Both the position numbers and the translations under genes were made by a program. DNA of 64,000 nt from Prochlorococcus sp. AG-363-B11 (GTDB taxonomy: Bacteria; Cyanobacteriota; Cyanobacteriia; PCC-6307; Cyanobiaceae), in contig QCFE01000001.1 in assembly GCA_003278425.1 (NCBI GenBank), positions 62,001 through 126,000 of the forward strand. Direction: 5' to 3'. Each line of letters begins with the position of its first letter. Positions within the stretch are counted from its first letter, which is position 1. The notes under the pieces are model-generated. The model was not told the DNA's origin. It saw only the letters and a program-made list of their open reading frames with translations, and searched no databases. Positions 9,596 to 19,334 of the stretch are shown here, one piece after another.

Positions 9596-10984
9596 ATGCA
9601 AAGAATGGAAACGTTCAAAAAAGAATCAAGTCCTTTACCATTTTTGAAGGTTGAAGGTAAAAGAAAACTTGTAGGTCACCTGAGAGTTAGTGGTGCAAAG
9701 AATTCTGCTTTGGTTCTTATGGCCGCTTCTCTATTAACAAATGAAGTTGTATATCTAAAAAATGTTCCTCAACTTACAGATATTGATGTCATGTCAAGGC
9801 TGCTCAAGGCCATCGGATCAAAGCTTAAGCCAGATTCAAATACCTTAAAAATAAAAGCTAGTGAGCTAAATCTTTCTTCAAATCATCTTCCCTATGAACT
9901 TGTTCATGCACTTCGAGCTAGTTTTGTTTGTATTGGTCCTCTTCTGACAAGACTGGGAGAAGTAAAGATACCATTGCCTGGTGGCTGCAAAATAGGGACA
10001 AGGCCTATTGATGAGCATATACAAGGATTAAGGAGATTAGGAGCAAACGTTGAGATTGAGAATGATCATGTTGTTGCAAAAGCTATTAGTCCTCAAAAAA
10101 AATTGATCGGTGCACGAATCAAATTTAATTGCAAAAGCGTCGGGGCTACTGAAACTATTTTAATGGCAGCGACTCTTGCAAAGGGAAAGACCATTCTGGA
10201 AAATGCTGCACAAGAACCAGAAATTCAAGATCTAGCAATCATGTTGAACAAGATGGGTGCCAAAATTAAAGGTGCAGGAAGCTCTCAAATAATTATTGAA
10301 GGAGTCAATCATCTAAATGGTTCAGTCCACAGTGTAATTCCAGATCGGATTGAGGCTGGAACATTCCTTATTGCATCAGCTATTACCCGTTCACCCTTAA
10401 CTATTTCTCCCGTTATACCAGAGCACTTAGAAGCAGTGATTTTAAAGCTACAAGAATGTGGTTGTTTTTTCGAGTACTCAGATCCAATTCTGAGAATCAT
10501 TCCAAGAAAAAATCTTCAAGCAGTTGATATAACAACAAATCCATTCCCAGGTTTCCCAACTGATCTCCAAGCTCCCTTCATGTCTCTAATGACTACTGTT
10601 AAAGGCCGCTCAAAAATCAAAGAAACCATTTTTGAGAACAGAATGCAACATGTTGGCGAATTACAGAGAATGGGAGCAAAAATTTTCTTGGAAAATGATA
10701 CTGCCTTTGTTGCTGGGGAAAATAGCTTGAAGGCAACTTCTATTACAGGTGGGGACTTAAGGTCCTGTGCTGCAATGGTATTAGCAAGTCTTGCTGCAAA
10801 TGGGACAAGCGTCATTCAAGGTTTGGATCACCTTGATAGAGGATATGAAGACCTCTCGCAAAAACTGAATGCAGTTGGAGCCTCCATCTATAGGTGCGAC
10901 AATGAAGTTGGGAAAGTATCTAAACCAGCTACAAAAAAATATGAAGATACACAAATTTTTTATTCTGGTACCGAAGTGGCCTAA
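9596..10984 (+). CDS. murA: UDP-N-acetylglucosamine 1-carboxyvinyltransferase
   Basis: First committed step of peptidoglycan synthesis, adding enolpyruvate to UDP-GlcNAc. N-terminal [16 protein letters not shown] holds the substrate-binding KN, and the catalytic cysteine is present in [15 protein letters not shown] (about residue 130), so it should be fosfomycin-sensitive. [12 protein letters not shown] and [12 protein letters not shown] are other family signatures. At 462 residues it is about 40 longer than E. coli MurA, with short extra stretches at both ends. The first ATG at 9596 or the second at 9602 could be used. tRNA-Leu(CAA) follows 35 bases downstream. Confidence 0.96.
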   Translation: MQRMETFKKESSPLPFLKVEGKRKLVGHLRVSGAKNSALVLMAASLLTNEVVYLKNVPQLTDIDVMSRLLKAIGSKLKPDSNTLKIKASELNLSSNHLPYELVHALRASFVCIGPLLTRLGEVKIPLPGGCKIGTRPIDEHIQGLRRLGANVEIENDHVVAKAISPQKKLIGARIKFNCKSVGATETILMAATLAKGKTILENAAQEPEIQDLAIMLNKMGAKIKGAGSSQIIIEGVNHLNGSVHSVIPDRIEAGTFLIASAITRSPLTISPVIPEHLEAVILKLQECGCFFEYSDPILRIIPRKNLQAVDITTNPFPGFPTDLQAPFMSLMTTVKGRSKIKETIFENRMQHVGELQRMGAKIFLENDTAFVAGENSLKATSITGGDLRSCAAMVLASLAANGTSVIQGLDHLDRGYEDLSQKLNAVGASIYRCDNEVGKVSKPATKKYEDTQIFYSGTEVA

Positions 10985-11019
10985 AATCAAAGCTTATTCC
11001 TGACATAAAACACAATTAA

Positions 11020-11101
11020 GGGAGCGTGGTGGAATTGGTAGACGCACCGCACTCAAAATGCGGCACCTTCGGGTTTGTCGGTTCAAGTCCGACCGCTCCC
11101 A
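11020..11101 (+). tRNA. tRNA-Leu (anticodon CAA)
   Basis: Acceptor GGGAGCG/CGCTCCC, D arm with GAATTGGTAGA loop, anticodon stem CCGCA/TGCGG around CTCAAAA giving CAA, a long variable arm (CACCTTCGGGTTTG) and a GTCGG TTCAAGT CCGAC T arm. CCA is not encoded; the discriminator A at 11101 is also the A of an in-frame ATG of argD. See findings. Confidence 0.97.
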
Positions 11102-11109
11102 TGTGTTTA

Positions 11110-12291
11110 ATGAACACTTATCAACGACTTCCACTAAAGTTAGTCAGGGGGAAGGGCTGCTGGGTTTGGGACGAGAATGGGAATAAATACCTAGACGCAG
11201 TAGCTGGGATCGCTACATGTAGTCTTGGCCATAGTCACAGGAAGTTAATCAAAGTTCTAAATAAGCAACTTAGGAAAATTCAACATGTTTCCAACTTATT
11301 TTCAATACCTGAGCAGGAAGATTTAGCTCAATGGTTAGTTAATAAAAGTTGTGCTGATAGAGTTTTCTTTTGCAATAGCGGCGCAGAGGCAAATGAAGCC
11401 GCAATAAAACTAGCTAGAAAATATGCTCATATTAAAAAAGGGGTTGAAAATCCAATTATTCTTTCAGCCAAATCAAGCTTTCACGGGCGAACTCTCGCTG
11501 CATTAAGTGCTACTGGTCAAAAGAAATATCACAAAAACTTTGAGCCATTAGTCCCAGGTTTTGAATTCTTTTCTTTTAATAACCCACAATCATTCAATGC
11601 TTTACAGAAAAAATTAGAGAAGGACTTACCTAGGATTTCTGCTGTATTGATAGAGCCTATACAAGGTGAAGGTGGAATATTTCCAGGAGACAAAGCCTTT
11701 TTCCATTTACTTAGGGATTTTTGTACAAAGCATAAAGTTTTACTTATCTTTGACGAAGTCCAATCAGGTATGGGCAGAACTGGCAAGCTATGGGCATACG
11801 AACACCTTCAGATAGAACCAGATGCTTTCACTCTCGCTAAAGGACTAGGAGGCGGACATGCAATTGGTGCACTTCTTGTAAAAGAATGCGCGAACTTATT
11901 TGAACCTGGAGATCATGCAAGCACTTTTGGAGGGAATCCCTTTGCATGTAAAGCAGCCCTAACAGTTGCAAAAGAAATAGAAAGTGAAAACTTTTTGGAC
12001 AATATCAATTCTAGAGGGGCACAAACAAGGGAAGGTCTAGAAAAAATTATCAATGATCATCCAAATCATTTTAAGGAAGTAAGAGGATTTGGATTAATGC
12101 AGGGATTAGTTATAAAAGAAGAAAGTTATTTAAATTCCCAAGATCTAACTAAAGAAGCAATTAAGGAAGGTTTACTTACTATTGGTGCAGGGCCTAAAGT
12201 AATAAGGTTAGTGCCACCTTTAATAATTAGAAAGAAAGAAGTAAGTCAATTATTGTATAGACTGGCAAAATCTATAGAGAGTTTAATTTAA
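11110..12291 (+). CDS. argD: Acetylornithine aminotransferase
   Basis: PLP-dependent class III aminotransferase of arginine synthesis (N-acetylglutamate semialdehyde to N-acetylornithine). Signatures: YLDAVAGIATCSLGHSH near the N-terminus, FFCNSGAEANEAAIKLAR, SSFHGRTLAALSATGQ, LIFDEVQSGMGRTGKLWAYE, the PLP lysine in AFTLAKGLGGGHAIGA, and STFGGNPFACKAAL. The reading frame runs back into the upstream tRNA. ATG at 11101 would share its A with the tRNA discriminator, so ATG at 11110 is preferred, giving 393 residues, the usual length. folC follows 8 bases after the stop. Confidence 0.95.
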   Translation: MNTYQRLPLKLVRGKGCWVWDENGNKYLDAVAGIATCSLGHSHRKLIKVLNKQLRKIQHVSNLFSIPEQEDLAQWLVNKSCADRVFFCNSGAEANEAAIKLARKYAHIKKGVENPIILSAKSSFHGRTLAALSATGQKKYHKNFEPLVPGFEFFSFNNPQSFNALQKKLEKDLPRISAVLIEPIQGEGGIFPGDKAFFHLLRDFCTKHKVLLIFDEVQSGMGRTGKLWAYEHLQIEPDAFTLAKGLGGGHAIGALLVKECANLFEPGDHASTFGGNPFACKAALTVAKEIESENFLDNINSRGAQTREGLEKIINDHPNHFKEVRGFGLMQGLVIKEESYLNSQDLTKEAIKEGLLTIGAGPKVIRLVPPLIIRKKEVSQLLYRLAKSIESLI

Positions 12292-12299
12292 TTTTCTTA

Positions 12300-13526
12300 T
12301 TGACTAAAAACTCAAGCCAAATAAAGCTTTCTCAACTAATCCCTTCTCTAAAGTCAAGGGGTATGAATCTTGATCTCAGTAGAATTAAAAATACACTTTA
12401 TAGAATGGGAAACCCCTGTAAAGAAATACCTGCAATTCAGATTGTAGGAACAAATGGTAAGGGCTCGATTGCATGTTTCCTTGAGAGTTGCTTAATAAAA
12501 GCTGGGATCAAGGTTGGTTGTACAATATCTCCACATTTAGTTAACTGGTGTGAGAGGATAAGAATCAATGGTGAAATGATTAGCGAAAAAGAGTTTGAAG
12601 AATGTATAAATACAGTCAAGTACTATTCTCATGAAGAACAACTAACTCCTTTTGAGCTTGTAATAGCTTCTGCTTTTAATTATTTTTCAGTCAATCAAGT
12701 TGAATTAATGATTTTAGAAGTAGGCCTTGGGGGACGACTTGATGCTACAACAGTTCATCCTTTGAGACCTTTAATAGCTATAGCAGGAATAGGGTTAGAC
12801 CATTGTGAATACCTTGGCAAGGATTTAAAAAGTATTACCAACGAAAAGGCTGCTGTAATCTCCCCAGGGAGCATAGTAATCAGCTCAAATCAACACCAAG
12901 AGGTTCGAGAAGTTCTTCTTAAAAATGCAGAAAAGAAGAATTCAAAACTAGTTTGGGTCTCAGCTTTGTCAAAAGCTTGGGAATTGGGTCTCCCTGGAGA
13001 AATACAAAAAGAGAATGCAGCCGTAGCAAAAGGAATCTTAGAAGCATTACCAAGCATTGGATTCCAAATCAGCCATAAAGATATTCAAAAAGGTCTTGCC
13101 ACTGCAAAATGGCCAGGAAGACTGCAAAGTGCCTCATGGGAAGGCCTTCCTCTTATTTTAGATGGTGCGCATAATCCCCATGCAATAAAACAACTCTCCA
13201 AAGAACGCTCAACTTGGAAGGAACAAAGCAAAGGTATTCAATGGATTATTGGGATACAACAGCAGAAGGATGGCCCGGAAATCATGAGATGTTTATTAAA
13301 AAAACATGATATGGCATGGATAGTGCCTGTGCCCAATCATCAAAGCTGGAAATCAAGAGATCTTGCAAAAGCTTGTCCGGAAATATCTTCCCAATTACAC
13401 GAAGTAGATAGTGTTGAAAAAGTTTTTGAGATTTTTAGGTTAAAAGATAAGTGGCCAAAACCATCTCCTGTTATAACTGGCTCGCTTTACTTAGTTGGTG
13501 AAATGCTTCAAAAGCTCAAAACTTAA
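12300..13526 (+). CDS. folC: Folylpolyglutamate synthase / dihydrofolate synthase
   Basis: Mur-ligase-family enzyme that adds glutamate to dihydropteroate and tetrahydrofolate. The ATP loop IVGTNGKGSIACFLES is at about residues 48-63, with TISPHLVNWCERIRING, EVGLGGRLDAT, IGLDHCEYLGKDLKSITNEKA and LILDGAHNPHA as further family motifs. Length 408 fits. The longest frame begins with TTG at 12300 and no ATG lies between it and the conserved start (ATG 12363 would drop about 20 residues of the first helix). It follows argD by 8 bases and is probably cotranscribed. Confidence 0.93.
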   Translation: MTKNSSQIKLSQLIPSLKSRGMNLDLSRIKNTLYRMGNPCKEIPAIQIVGTNGKGSIACFLESCLIKAGIKVGCTISPHLVNWCERIRINGEMISEKEFEECINTVKYYSHEEQLTPFELVIASAFNYFSVNQVELMILEVGLGGRLDATTVHPLRPLIAIAGIGLDHCEYLGKDLKSITNEKAAVISPGSIVISSNQHQEVREVLLKNAEKKNSKLVWVSALSKAWELGLPGEIQKENAAVAKGILEALPSIGFQISHKDIQKGLATAKWPGRLQSASWEGLPLILDGAHNPHAIKQLSKERSTWKEQSKGIQWIIGIQQQKDGPEIMRCLLKKHDMAWIVPVPNHQSWKSRDLAKACPEISSQLHEVDSVEKVFEIFRLKDKWPKPSPVITGSLYLVGEMLQKLKT

Positions 13527-13540
13527 ACAAAATAGAAATA

Positions 13541-14881
13541 TTAAGGCCATCCCTTTAATTTTCCAGGGTTCAAAACACCTTTAGGGTCATAATCTTTTTT
13601 TGCCTGAACTTGATCAGAGTCAATTACACCTAGTCCACCATCCTCAACTGTAATCACATGAGGATTAAACAAAATCGTCCCAACCTTTCTAAAGTCATTC
13701 ATTAGGGTCTCCAAATGCTTGGGGCCTTCCCATTTGACTAAAGGCAAAGCCGCCATTCGCTGAACACCTTGCTGCCTAACAGCTTCAAAATGCCATAGAA
13801 TCTTATCTCCCCATTTTTTATTAATGGCATTAATTGCATTGATTTCTGGCTGAGGCAAAAGCATCTGAAGGTATGTCCATTTAGAATCAATTGATCTCAT
13901 GTGAAGAGTCGTGTGATTCCAAGTAAGTTCACGTAAACCATTACCACCTTGTTTTTCTTCTGGTCCTAGATGACAAAAATCTACTCCATTCCTATTAGCA
14001 ATTCTTTCCAAAGTCGTTACTCCGTCAGGAGCAACTAGAAGTAATAACCTATGCTTACCTCTCGACTTTCCACTCCAAGAGGGAAGACATTCAACAATCT
14101 TATTTTCTAAAAGACTGCAAAGAAATAAATCCACAGCTGATTTCGTACAAGACTGAAAGATTTCAACTGCTGCATGGAAATCTTCACAATCAATAGCAAC
14201 CTCATGCCAATCAACGGCGTCACATGTAGATAGGGTTACAGCAGTAATAATTCCATTTGTACCATAAGCGTGGTTAAGTGCTTCAGAAGATCTTGCATCA
14301 AGTTGAATTTTTCTAGGGCAATCTTCTAGTGTTACAACTTCAAGTCCAAGCAAATGGCCTGGGTCCCGAAGGAAACCCCACTTAACCGAACCAATACCTC
14401 CAGAACCTCCAGCGATAAAGCCAGCAACAGAAGCAGTTCTCCAAGTACTAGGCAGCAATCGAAGCTGTCGACCCTTAAAAAGCAAATATTTGTTCAGATC
14501 TCCAAGCAAACAACCTGCCTCAACAGTTACTTCACAAGTAGTAGAATCAAAATTTCTTATTTTGGTGAAAGACGTCATAATCATTACTACGCCTCCTTTT
14601 ATAGGAACGCATTGGCCATAGTTCCCTGTTCCTGCTCCTCTTATAGTCAAAGGCACCTCATGTTTTTGACAACTAAATGCAACCAACAAAACTGCTTCAA
14701 CAGAAAGAGGTTTAACTACAAAATCTGCACAACAATCAGAAAGTTTCTCTTTAAGAATCGGAGAATAATCAAAGAAGTCGCGAGAAAATCTTTTTTGGTC
14801 AGCAGGTCTAAGAAGAAGCTCTAAATCACTGATTCTCCTAATTTCTTCTAGAAAGTTATCTAAGTTTGATCTGTTAAGCAT
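13541..14881 (-). CDS. FAD-linked oxidase (GlcD / D-lactate dehydrogenase-like)
   Basis: A PCMH-type FAD-binding oxidoreductase. The FAD-binding region shows VPLTIRGAGTGNYGQCVP at about residues 75-92, TCEVTVEAGCLLGDLNKYL and GFIAGGSGGIGSVKWGFLRD; the C-terminus ends in DPKGVLNPGKL, the standard tail of this family. Substrate (glycolate, D-lactate or another hydroxy acid) is not determined by what I can see. It lies 31 bases downstream of the amidohydrolase gene on the same strand and is convergent with folC. Confidence 0.85.
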   Translation of the reverse strand: MLNRSNLDNFLEEIRRISDLELLLRPADQKRFSRDFFDYSPILKEKLSDCCADFVVKPLSVEAVLLVAFSCQKHEVPLTIRGAGTGNYGQCVPIKGGVVMIMTSFTKIRNFDSTTCEVTVEAGCLLGDLNKYLLFKGRQLRLLPSTWRTASVAGFIAGGSGGIGSVKWGFLRDPGHLLGLEVVTLEDCPRKIQLDARSSEALNHAYGTNGIITAVTLSTCDAVDWHEVAIDCEDFHAAVEIFQSCTKSAVDLFLCSLLENKIVECLPSWSGKSRGKHRLLLLVAPDGVTTLERIANRNGVDFCHLGPEEKQGGNGLRELTWNHTTLHMRSIDSKWTYLQMLLPQPEINAINAINKKWGDKILWHFEAVRQQGVQRMAALPLVKWEGPKHLETLMNDFRKVGTILFNPHVITVEDGGLGVIDSDQVQAKKDYDPKGVLNPGKLKGWP

Positions 14882-14912
14882 TTGTCGAAGAATTTTTAAA
14901 TGAGGAAATTAA

Positions 14913-16169
14913 TTATTCAATCCAAGCTCCCTTAACCATTATCTTTCTATCTGGTGACATTGAAAGAGCGCTAGTCCAACTATCAGCATCTAACAAAATA
15001 AAATCTGCTGGACTTCCGACTTGTAAGCTTCCATCCCACTCAAGGTCCATTGCTCTAGCAGCTCCAGTTGTAAATAAAGCTAATCCCTCCCTCTGCCATG
15101 GAGCGACTTGGGTCATGGGAATCGAAGCTGCCATTAAGGATAACGGATCAAAATCGCCAATTGGGTTCCAAGGATCTTGCACATTGTCGGCACCAATCCC
15201 AACTGTAACTCCTGCCTGTTGAAGCTGATTAATAGGAGCCAAAGGCCTCTTAACAGGCGTTTTCATGTAATCCTTAGAAAGTAGCCAAAAGTTGGTTAGA
15301 GGTAATGCCACCACTTTTACTCTGTAATGAGCCAATCTTTCTGCAAAGAAACACAAGTTTTGGTGGGAAAGCAAGCTCATACTACTTAGGTGGCTACAAG
15401 TTATTGGCACATCAATGCTTATGCGATCAAGCACATAAAGTAATTCTCGTAAACCTGCTCCAGGGTCTAAGTCAGACTCATCTATATGGAAGTCAATAGC
15501 ACATCCCAAATTATTCGCCAAAGAAAAGACGTCAAACAAAGATTCTCTCAAAAGTTTTTGCTTATAAGGCATACCTATTACTCCTCCAAGCAACCCACCT
15601 TCTTTCGAGACTCTCTTCGCCAAATTTTTTCCTTCATTACTGCTCCAGTATTCCAATGGGACCATGGCAACAAGTTGCAATTCAATTTTTTGCTCCCATT
15701 CACTTTTGATTTCCAGCAAAACATCCCAAGTTTGACCTCCTATACATCCAAAACTGTCTACATGACTGCGAATTGCTCTAAGACCATTTGTTACGCCTAA
15801 TTCCAATGCTTTCTCGGCTCTAAAACGAACTTTCGATTTATTGCGATATTTATGCTCTTCTAAGTTTGCCTTCATCGCCCCTTCATATGTTCCAGACAAA
15901 TTAGGGAAATCTTTCCATGTAAAAGCCTTATCTATATGTGCGTGAGGTTCAACAAGTCTGGGGAGTAATAAGCCCAAACATTTTTCTGAACAGTAACTAA
16001 TTTTTTCAAAACCTCTAATAATTCCGTCACCTAAAAACATTCTTAAAGAGCAAAGACCCTCACTCGAAACTGGTACATTTAAAAGATTTCTACCATTACT
16101 CACCAAGCCCCGAGGTACAAGTACATCAAGGTAAGGAATATCAGAAGATGTCTTTTTTTGCGCAAACAT
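14913..16169 (-). CDS. Cytosine-deaminase-like amidohydrolase
   Basis: Metal-dependent hydrolase of the amidohydrolase superfamily, closest in pattern to CodA. The metal motif VEPHAHIDKAFTW is at about residues 72-84, followed by the helix motif AIDFHIDESDLDPGAG, ITCSHLSSMSL, and the CodA-like VGIGADNVQDPWNPIGDFDP. The C-terminus returns to the beta-sandwich (GSPADFILLDADSW). It may deaminate cytosine or hydrolyse a related cyclic amide; the true substrate is unknown. The gene is divergent from tRNA-His and precedes the FAD oxidase by 31 bases. Confidence 0.85.
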   Translation of the reverse strand: MFAQKKTSSDIPYLDVLVPRGLVSNGRNLLNVPVSSEGLCSLRMFLGDGIIRGFEKISYCSEKCLGLLLPRLVEPHAHIDKAFTWKDFPNLSGTYEGAMKANLEEHKYRNKSKVRFRAEKALELGVTNGLRAIRSHVDSFGCIGGQTWDVLLEIKSEWEQKIELQLVAMVPLEYWSSNEGKNLAKRVSKEGGLLGGVIGMPYKQKLLRESLFDVFSLANNLGCAIDFHIDESDLDPGAGLRELLYVLDRISIDVPITCSHLSSMSLLSHQNLCFFAERLAHYRVKVVALPLTNFWLLSKDYMKTPVKRPLAPINQLQQAGVTVGIGADNVQDPWNPIGDFDPLSLMAASIPMTQVAPWQREGLALFTTGAARAMDLEWDGSLQVGSPADFILLDADSWTSALSMSPDRKIMVKGAWIE

Positions 16170-16209
16170 TTATATGAATGAGGAAGAATTGGTTAATTTG
16201 TATACATGC

Positions 16210-16283
16210 GGCGGGCGTCGCCAAGTGGTTAAGGCAGCGGCTTGTGGCGCCGCTATTCGGGGGTTCGAATCCCCTCGCTCGCC
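16210..16283 (+). tRNA. tRNA-His (anticodon GTG)
   Basis: Acceptor GCGGGCG/CGCTCGC, anticodon stem GCGGC/GCCGC around TTGTGGC giving GTG, T arm GGGGG TTCGAAT CCCCT. The His-specific extra G at position -1 (16210) and discriminator C73 (16283) are both encoded. CCA is not encoded. The following 100 bases before miaB hold no gene that I recognise. Confidence 0.96.
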
Positions 16284-16383
16284 CTTTCTTAATAGAATCT
16301 TATGGAATATCACCTCCAAAAGTAGAACTCCATGGGGAAAATAAGAAAGCCTTTTGTTCCATCAGTAGAGACATAGTTTTACT

Positions 16384-17784
16384 GTGATATCAACAAAATC
16401 ACAATCAAATTATAAAGATTTGGATAACTCTCTAAACATTAGAGGTAGTTACTGGATTACAACCTTTGGCTGTCAGATGAACAAGGCTGATTCAGAAAGA
16501 ATGGCTGGAATTCTTCAAGACATGGGGTATCAAGAAGCAGATAATGAGCTTAATGCAGATCTTGTTTTATACAATACCTGTACTATCCGAGACAATGCTG
16601 AGAAAAAAGTCTATAGCTACCTAGGTAGACAAGCTCTAAGAAAAAAAACAACTCCCAATCTAAAACTTATCGTTGCAGGTTGTGTCGCACAGCAAGAGGG
16701 GGAATCTCTCTTAAGAAGAGTCCCTGAGCTGGACCTAGTTATGGGACCTCAACATGCAAATAGACTTGAGACACTCCTCTCTCAAGTAGACAATGGACAA
16801 CAAGTTGTAGCAACTGAAGAACATCAAATTCTCGAGGATTTAACTACTGCAAGAAGAGATAGTGAAATATGCGGATGGGTGAATATAATCTATGGTTGTA
16901 ATGAAAGATGCACTTATTGTGTTGTCCCATCAGTGAGAGGGAAGGAGCAATCTAGAGACCCAAAATCAATAAAAAAAGAAATAGGGGAGCTCGCTCAAAA
17001 AGGCTTTAAAGAAATAACTTTACTTGGGCAAAATATTGATGCATATGGACGAGATTTACCTGGAATTTCTTCATCTGGAAGAAGGGAAAACACCTTAACT
17101 GATTTACTTTATTATATCCATGATATTCAGGGGATTGAACGAATTCGTTTTGCAACAAGTCATCCTCGTTATTTTACAAATCGTCTAATTGAAGCCTGTG
17201 CAAATCTTTCTAAAGTTTGTGAGCACTTCCATATTCCTTTTCAAAGTGGAGACAATGAAGTCCTTAAAAGAATGAGCAGAGGGTATACAATTGAGAAATA
17301 TAAGAAAATTATTTATAGGATACGTACTCTAATGCCTGAAGCATCAGTTAGTGCTGATGTAATAGTTGCATTCCCTGGTGAAAGAGAAGATCAATTCAAA
17401 CATACCCTTGAAGTTATTAAAGAAATCGGATTTGACCAAGTTAATACTGCTGCTTATTCACCAAGGCCCAACACACCATCAGCAACATGGTCTAATCAAA
17501 TACCAGAAGAAATAAAAGTAGCGCGGCTAAGAGAACTTAATCTACTTGTTGAGAAAACAGCTAAGGAAAGAAACTCAAGGTATAGTGGTAGGGTAGAAGA
17601 GGTTCTTGCGGAGAAAATTAATCCCAAAGATTCTAATCAATTAATGGGTAGAACAAGAACAAACAGACTTACATTTTTTCCAAAACGAAGTTCAAAAGGT
17701 TATTTATATAAACCTGGTGATTTAGTAAAAGTAAGGATTAATCAAATCAGGCCATTTTCACTAACTGGGTCACTTATTGAATAA
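16384..17784 (+). CDS. miaB: tRNA-2-methylthio-N6-dimethylallyladenosine synthase
   Basis: Radical-SAM methylthiotransferase acting on i6A37 of tRNAs reading U-starting codons. The UPF0004 domain begins at [15 protein letters not shown], with [10 protein letters not shown] and [11 protein letters not shown] supplying the other two cluster cysteines. The radical-SAM CxxxCxxC is [12 protein letters not shown] at about residues 170-181, then [16 protein letters not shown] and [22 protein letters not shown] domain closes the protein. Start is GTG at 16384. ddl follows 40 bases later. Confidence 0.96.
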   Translation: MISTKSQSNYKDLDNSLNIRGSYWITTFGCQMNKADSERMAGILQDMGYQEADNELNADLVLYNTCTIRDNAEKKVYSYLGRQALRKKTTPNLKLIVAGCVAQQEGESLLRRVPELDLVMGPQHANRLETLLSQVDNGQQVVATEEHQILEDLTTARRDSEICGWVNIIYGCNERCTYCVVPSVRGKEQSRDPKSIKKEIGELAQKGFKEITLLGQNIDAYGRDLPGISSSGRRENTLTDLLYYIHDIQGIERIRFATSHPRYFTNRLIEACANLSKVCEHFHIPFQSGDNEVLKRMSRGYTIEKYKKIIYRIRTLMPEASVSADVIVAFPGEREDQFKHTLEVIKEIGFDQVNTAAYSPRPNTPSATWSNQIPEEIKVARLRELNLLVEKTAKERNSRYSGRVEEVLAEKINPKDSNQLMGRTRTNRLTFFPKRSSKGYLYKPGDLVKVRINQIRPFSLTGSLIE

Positions 17785-17824
17785 ATATATCTACTTACTA
17801 ATATGAATAATACTGAATTAAATT

Positions 17825-18880
17825 ATGGATAATAAACTTACAACAGTTGGTCTAATTTTTGGTGGAGTTTCAAAAGAGCATAGTGTTTCAATCAAATCTG
17901 CAGCAACTATCATCAATGCTTTAAGAGATAATTTTAACAAGAATAAATTTGAAGTAGTTAGCATTTATATAGATACCAAAGGAGTTTGGTGGCCTAGTCA
18001 CATTTCAGAGAAAGTTTTAAAGGAAGGTTCTACCTTCTTAAATGACCAATTAGCTTCATCTTCAAAAGGATTCACGCATTTACCAGCAGAAGCAGAAGTC
18101 GTAGATGTGTGGTTCCCTGTTCTACATGGACCAAATGGTGAAGATGGAACGATTCAAGGACTATTCAAACTTACTGGAAAACCATTTGTAGGCAGCGGCA
18201 TTTTGGGATCGGCCTTAGGCATGGACAAACTGGCAATGAAAGCGGCGTTTGAAAAAGAAAACTTGCCTCAGGTGAATTATTGCAAAGCCTATGCAAAAGA
18301 TTTATTAGACAATGAAAAAACAGCTTATTTAATTCAACAAATAGAATCTGAATTGGCATACCCATGTTTTATAAAACCAGCCAACCTCGGATCATCGGTT
18401 GGAATCACAAAGGCATATACAAAAATTGAACTTCTAGCAGGATTAACGCTTGCTGCCCAATTAGATCAAAGAATAATCATTGAAAAAAGTATTAAAGCAA
18501 GAGAATTAGAATGCGCTGTACTTGGCAAAAGTAATATTGCTGCATCTTGCGTTGGTGAGATCAAATGTAACGCTGATTGGTATGACTATGACTCAAAGTA
18601 CTCCATAAACTCAGCGAAAATACTAATTCCTGCTCCCATATCAGAACAGGTTTCTAAGAAAGTTCGAGATTTATCTCTACTTGCATGCAAAGCAATCTCA
18701 GCTGAAGGAATTGCAAGAGTAGATTTTTTTTACGAAGAAGACACAGGATCTATTTTAATCAATGAAATAAATACACTTCCTGGTTTCACACCCAAAAGTA
18801 TGTATCCCATGCTTTGGGCAGCTTCAGGAATCAATCTTTCACAACTTGTGGCAAGGTTGATAGAAAGCGCTAAAGAATAA
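17825..18880 (+). CDS. ddl: D-alanine--D-alanine ligase
   Basis: ATP-grasp ligase making the D-Ala-D-Ala dipeptide of peptidoglycan. Seen: LIFGGVSKEHSVSIKSA at the N-terminus, VLHGPNGEDGTIQGLFKLTGKPFVGSG at about residues 99-125, CFIKPANLGSSVGITK (ATP and substrate lysine), and the Mg-binding INEINTLPGFTPKSMYPML near the C-terminus. 351 residues is typical. With the downstream ftsQ and ftsZ it belongs to a cell-wall and division run. Confidence 0.97.
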   Translation: MDNKLTTVGLIFGGVSKEHSVSIKSAATIINALRDNFNKNKFEVVSIYIDTKGVWWPSHISEKVLKEGSTFLNDQLASSSKGFTHLPAEAEVVDVWFPVLHGPNGEDGTIQGLFKLTGKPFVGSGILGSALGMDKLAMKAAFEKENLPQVNYCKAYAKDLLDNEKTAYLIQQIESELAYPCFIKPANLGSSVGITKAYTKIELLAGLTLAAQLDQRIIIEKSIKARELECAVLGKSNIAASCVGEIKCNADWYDYDSKYSINSAKILIPAPISEQVSKKVRDLSLLACKAISAEGIARVDFFYEEDTGSILINEINTLPGFTPKSMYPMLWAASGINLSQLVARLIESAKE

Positions 18881-18923
18881 ATTAGTTTCATATAAATACT
18901 GCTTAAATAACCTTTGGAAAAAT

Positions 18924-19334
18924 ATGATGCATGGATTACTTTGGTTCCCGTTACTCTTAGTATTCGTACTTTTAACGTCACTCGGGTGGCTTGAGAGAAG
19001 ACGACAGAACCTCTACCGCTTATGGGCTGAGGGCTCAGAATTAGCCAAGTTGGATGGCTCGGGAGCAGCCAAGCTCAAGGAAGGGTTTATTACCTGGAGC
19101 AACTTTGAAGCAGGTAGCTTTAAAGAAAAAGACAAGTTTGAACTCAAGTCCCTTGAATTAATAGAATTGATGGCTTTAAGCTCTGGCGAAGCACCTCTAA
19201 CCAATGAGTCTCAAGGCCAATGCCGTCTAAGGTTAATTGGCTGCGGAAAAGAGATAGATGTTCCCTTTGCAGATGCGGATAGGGCTCGCGAGTGGATGAA
19301 CCAACTAATGAGGAAAGCACGCTGTGATCTATGA
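18924..19334 (+). CDS. Conserved hypothetical membrane-anchored protein upstream of ftsQ
   Basis: 136 residues: one N-terminal membrane helix (LLWFPLLLVFVLLTSLGWLE) and a soluble remainder of mixed composition. The final part (IDVPFADADRAREWMNQL) reads like a cytoplasmic or PH-like fold, but I do not recognise a family. It sits between ddl and ftsQ, and its TGA stop overlaps the ftsQ ATG (ATGA), so it is translationally coupled to a division gene. A role in division or the cell wall is only inferred from that position. Confidence 0.72.
   Translation: MMHGLLWFPLLLVFVLLTSLGWLERRRQNLYRLWAEGSELAKLDGSGAAKLKEGFITWSNFEAGSFKEKDKFELKSLELIELMALSSGEAPLTNESQGQCRLRLIGCGKEIDVPFADADRAREWMNQLMRKARCDL

Noticed and set aside
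11026-11109. N-terminal extension of argD through the tRNA-Leu
   Set aside because: The extra residues are simply the tRNA gene translated; ArgD families begin near the ATG at 11110.
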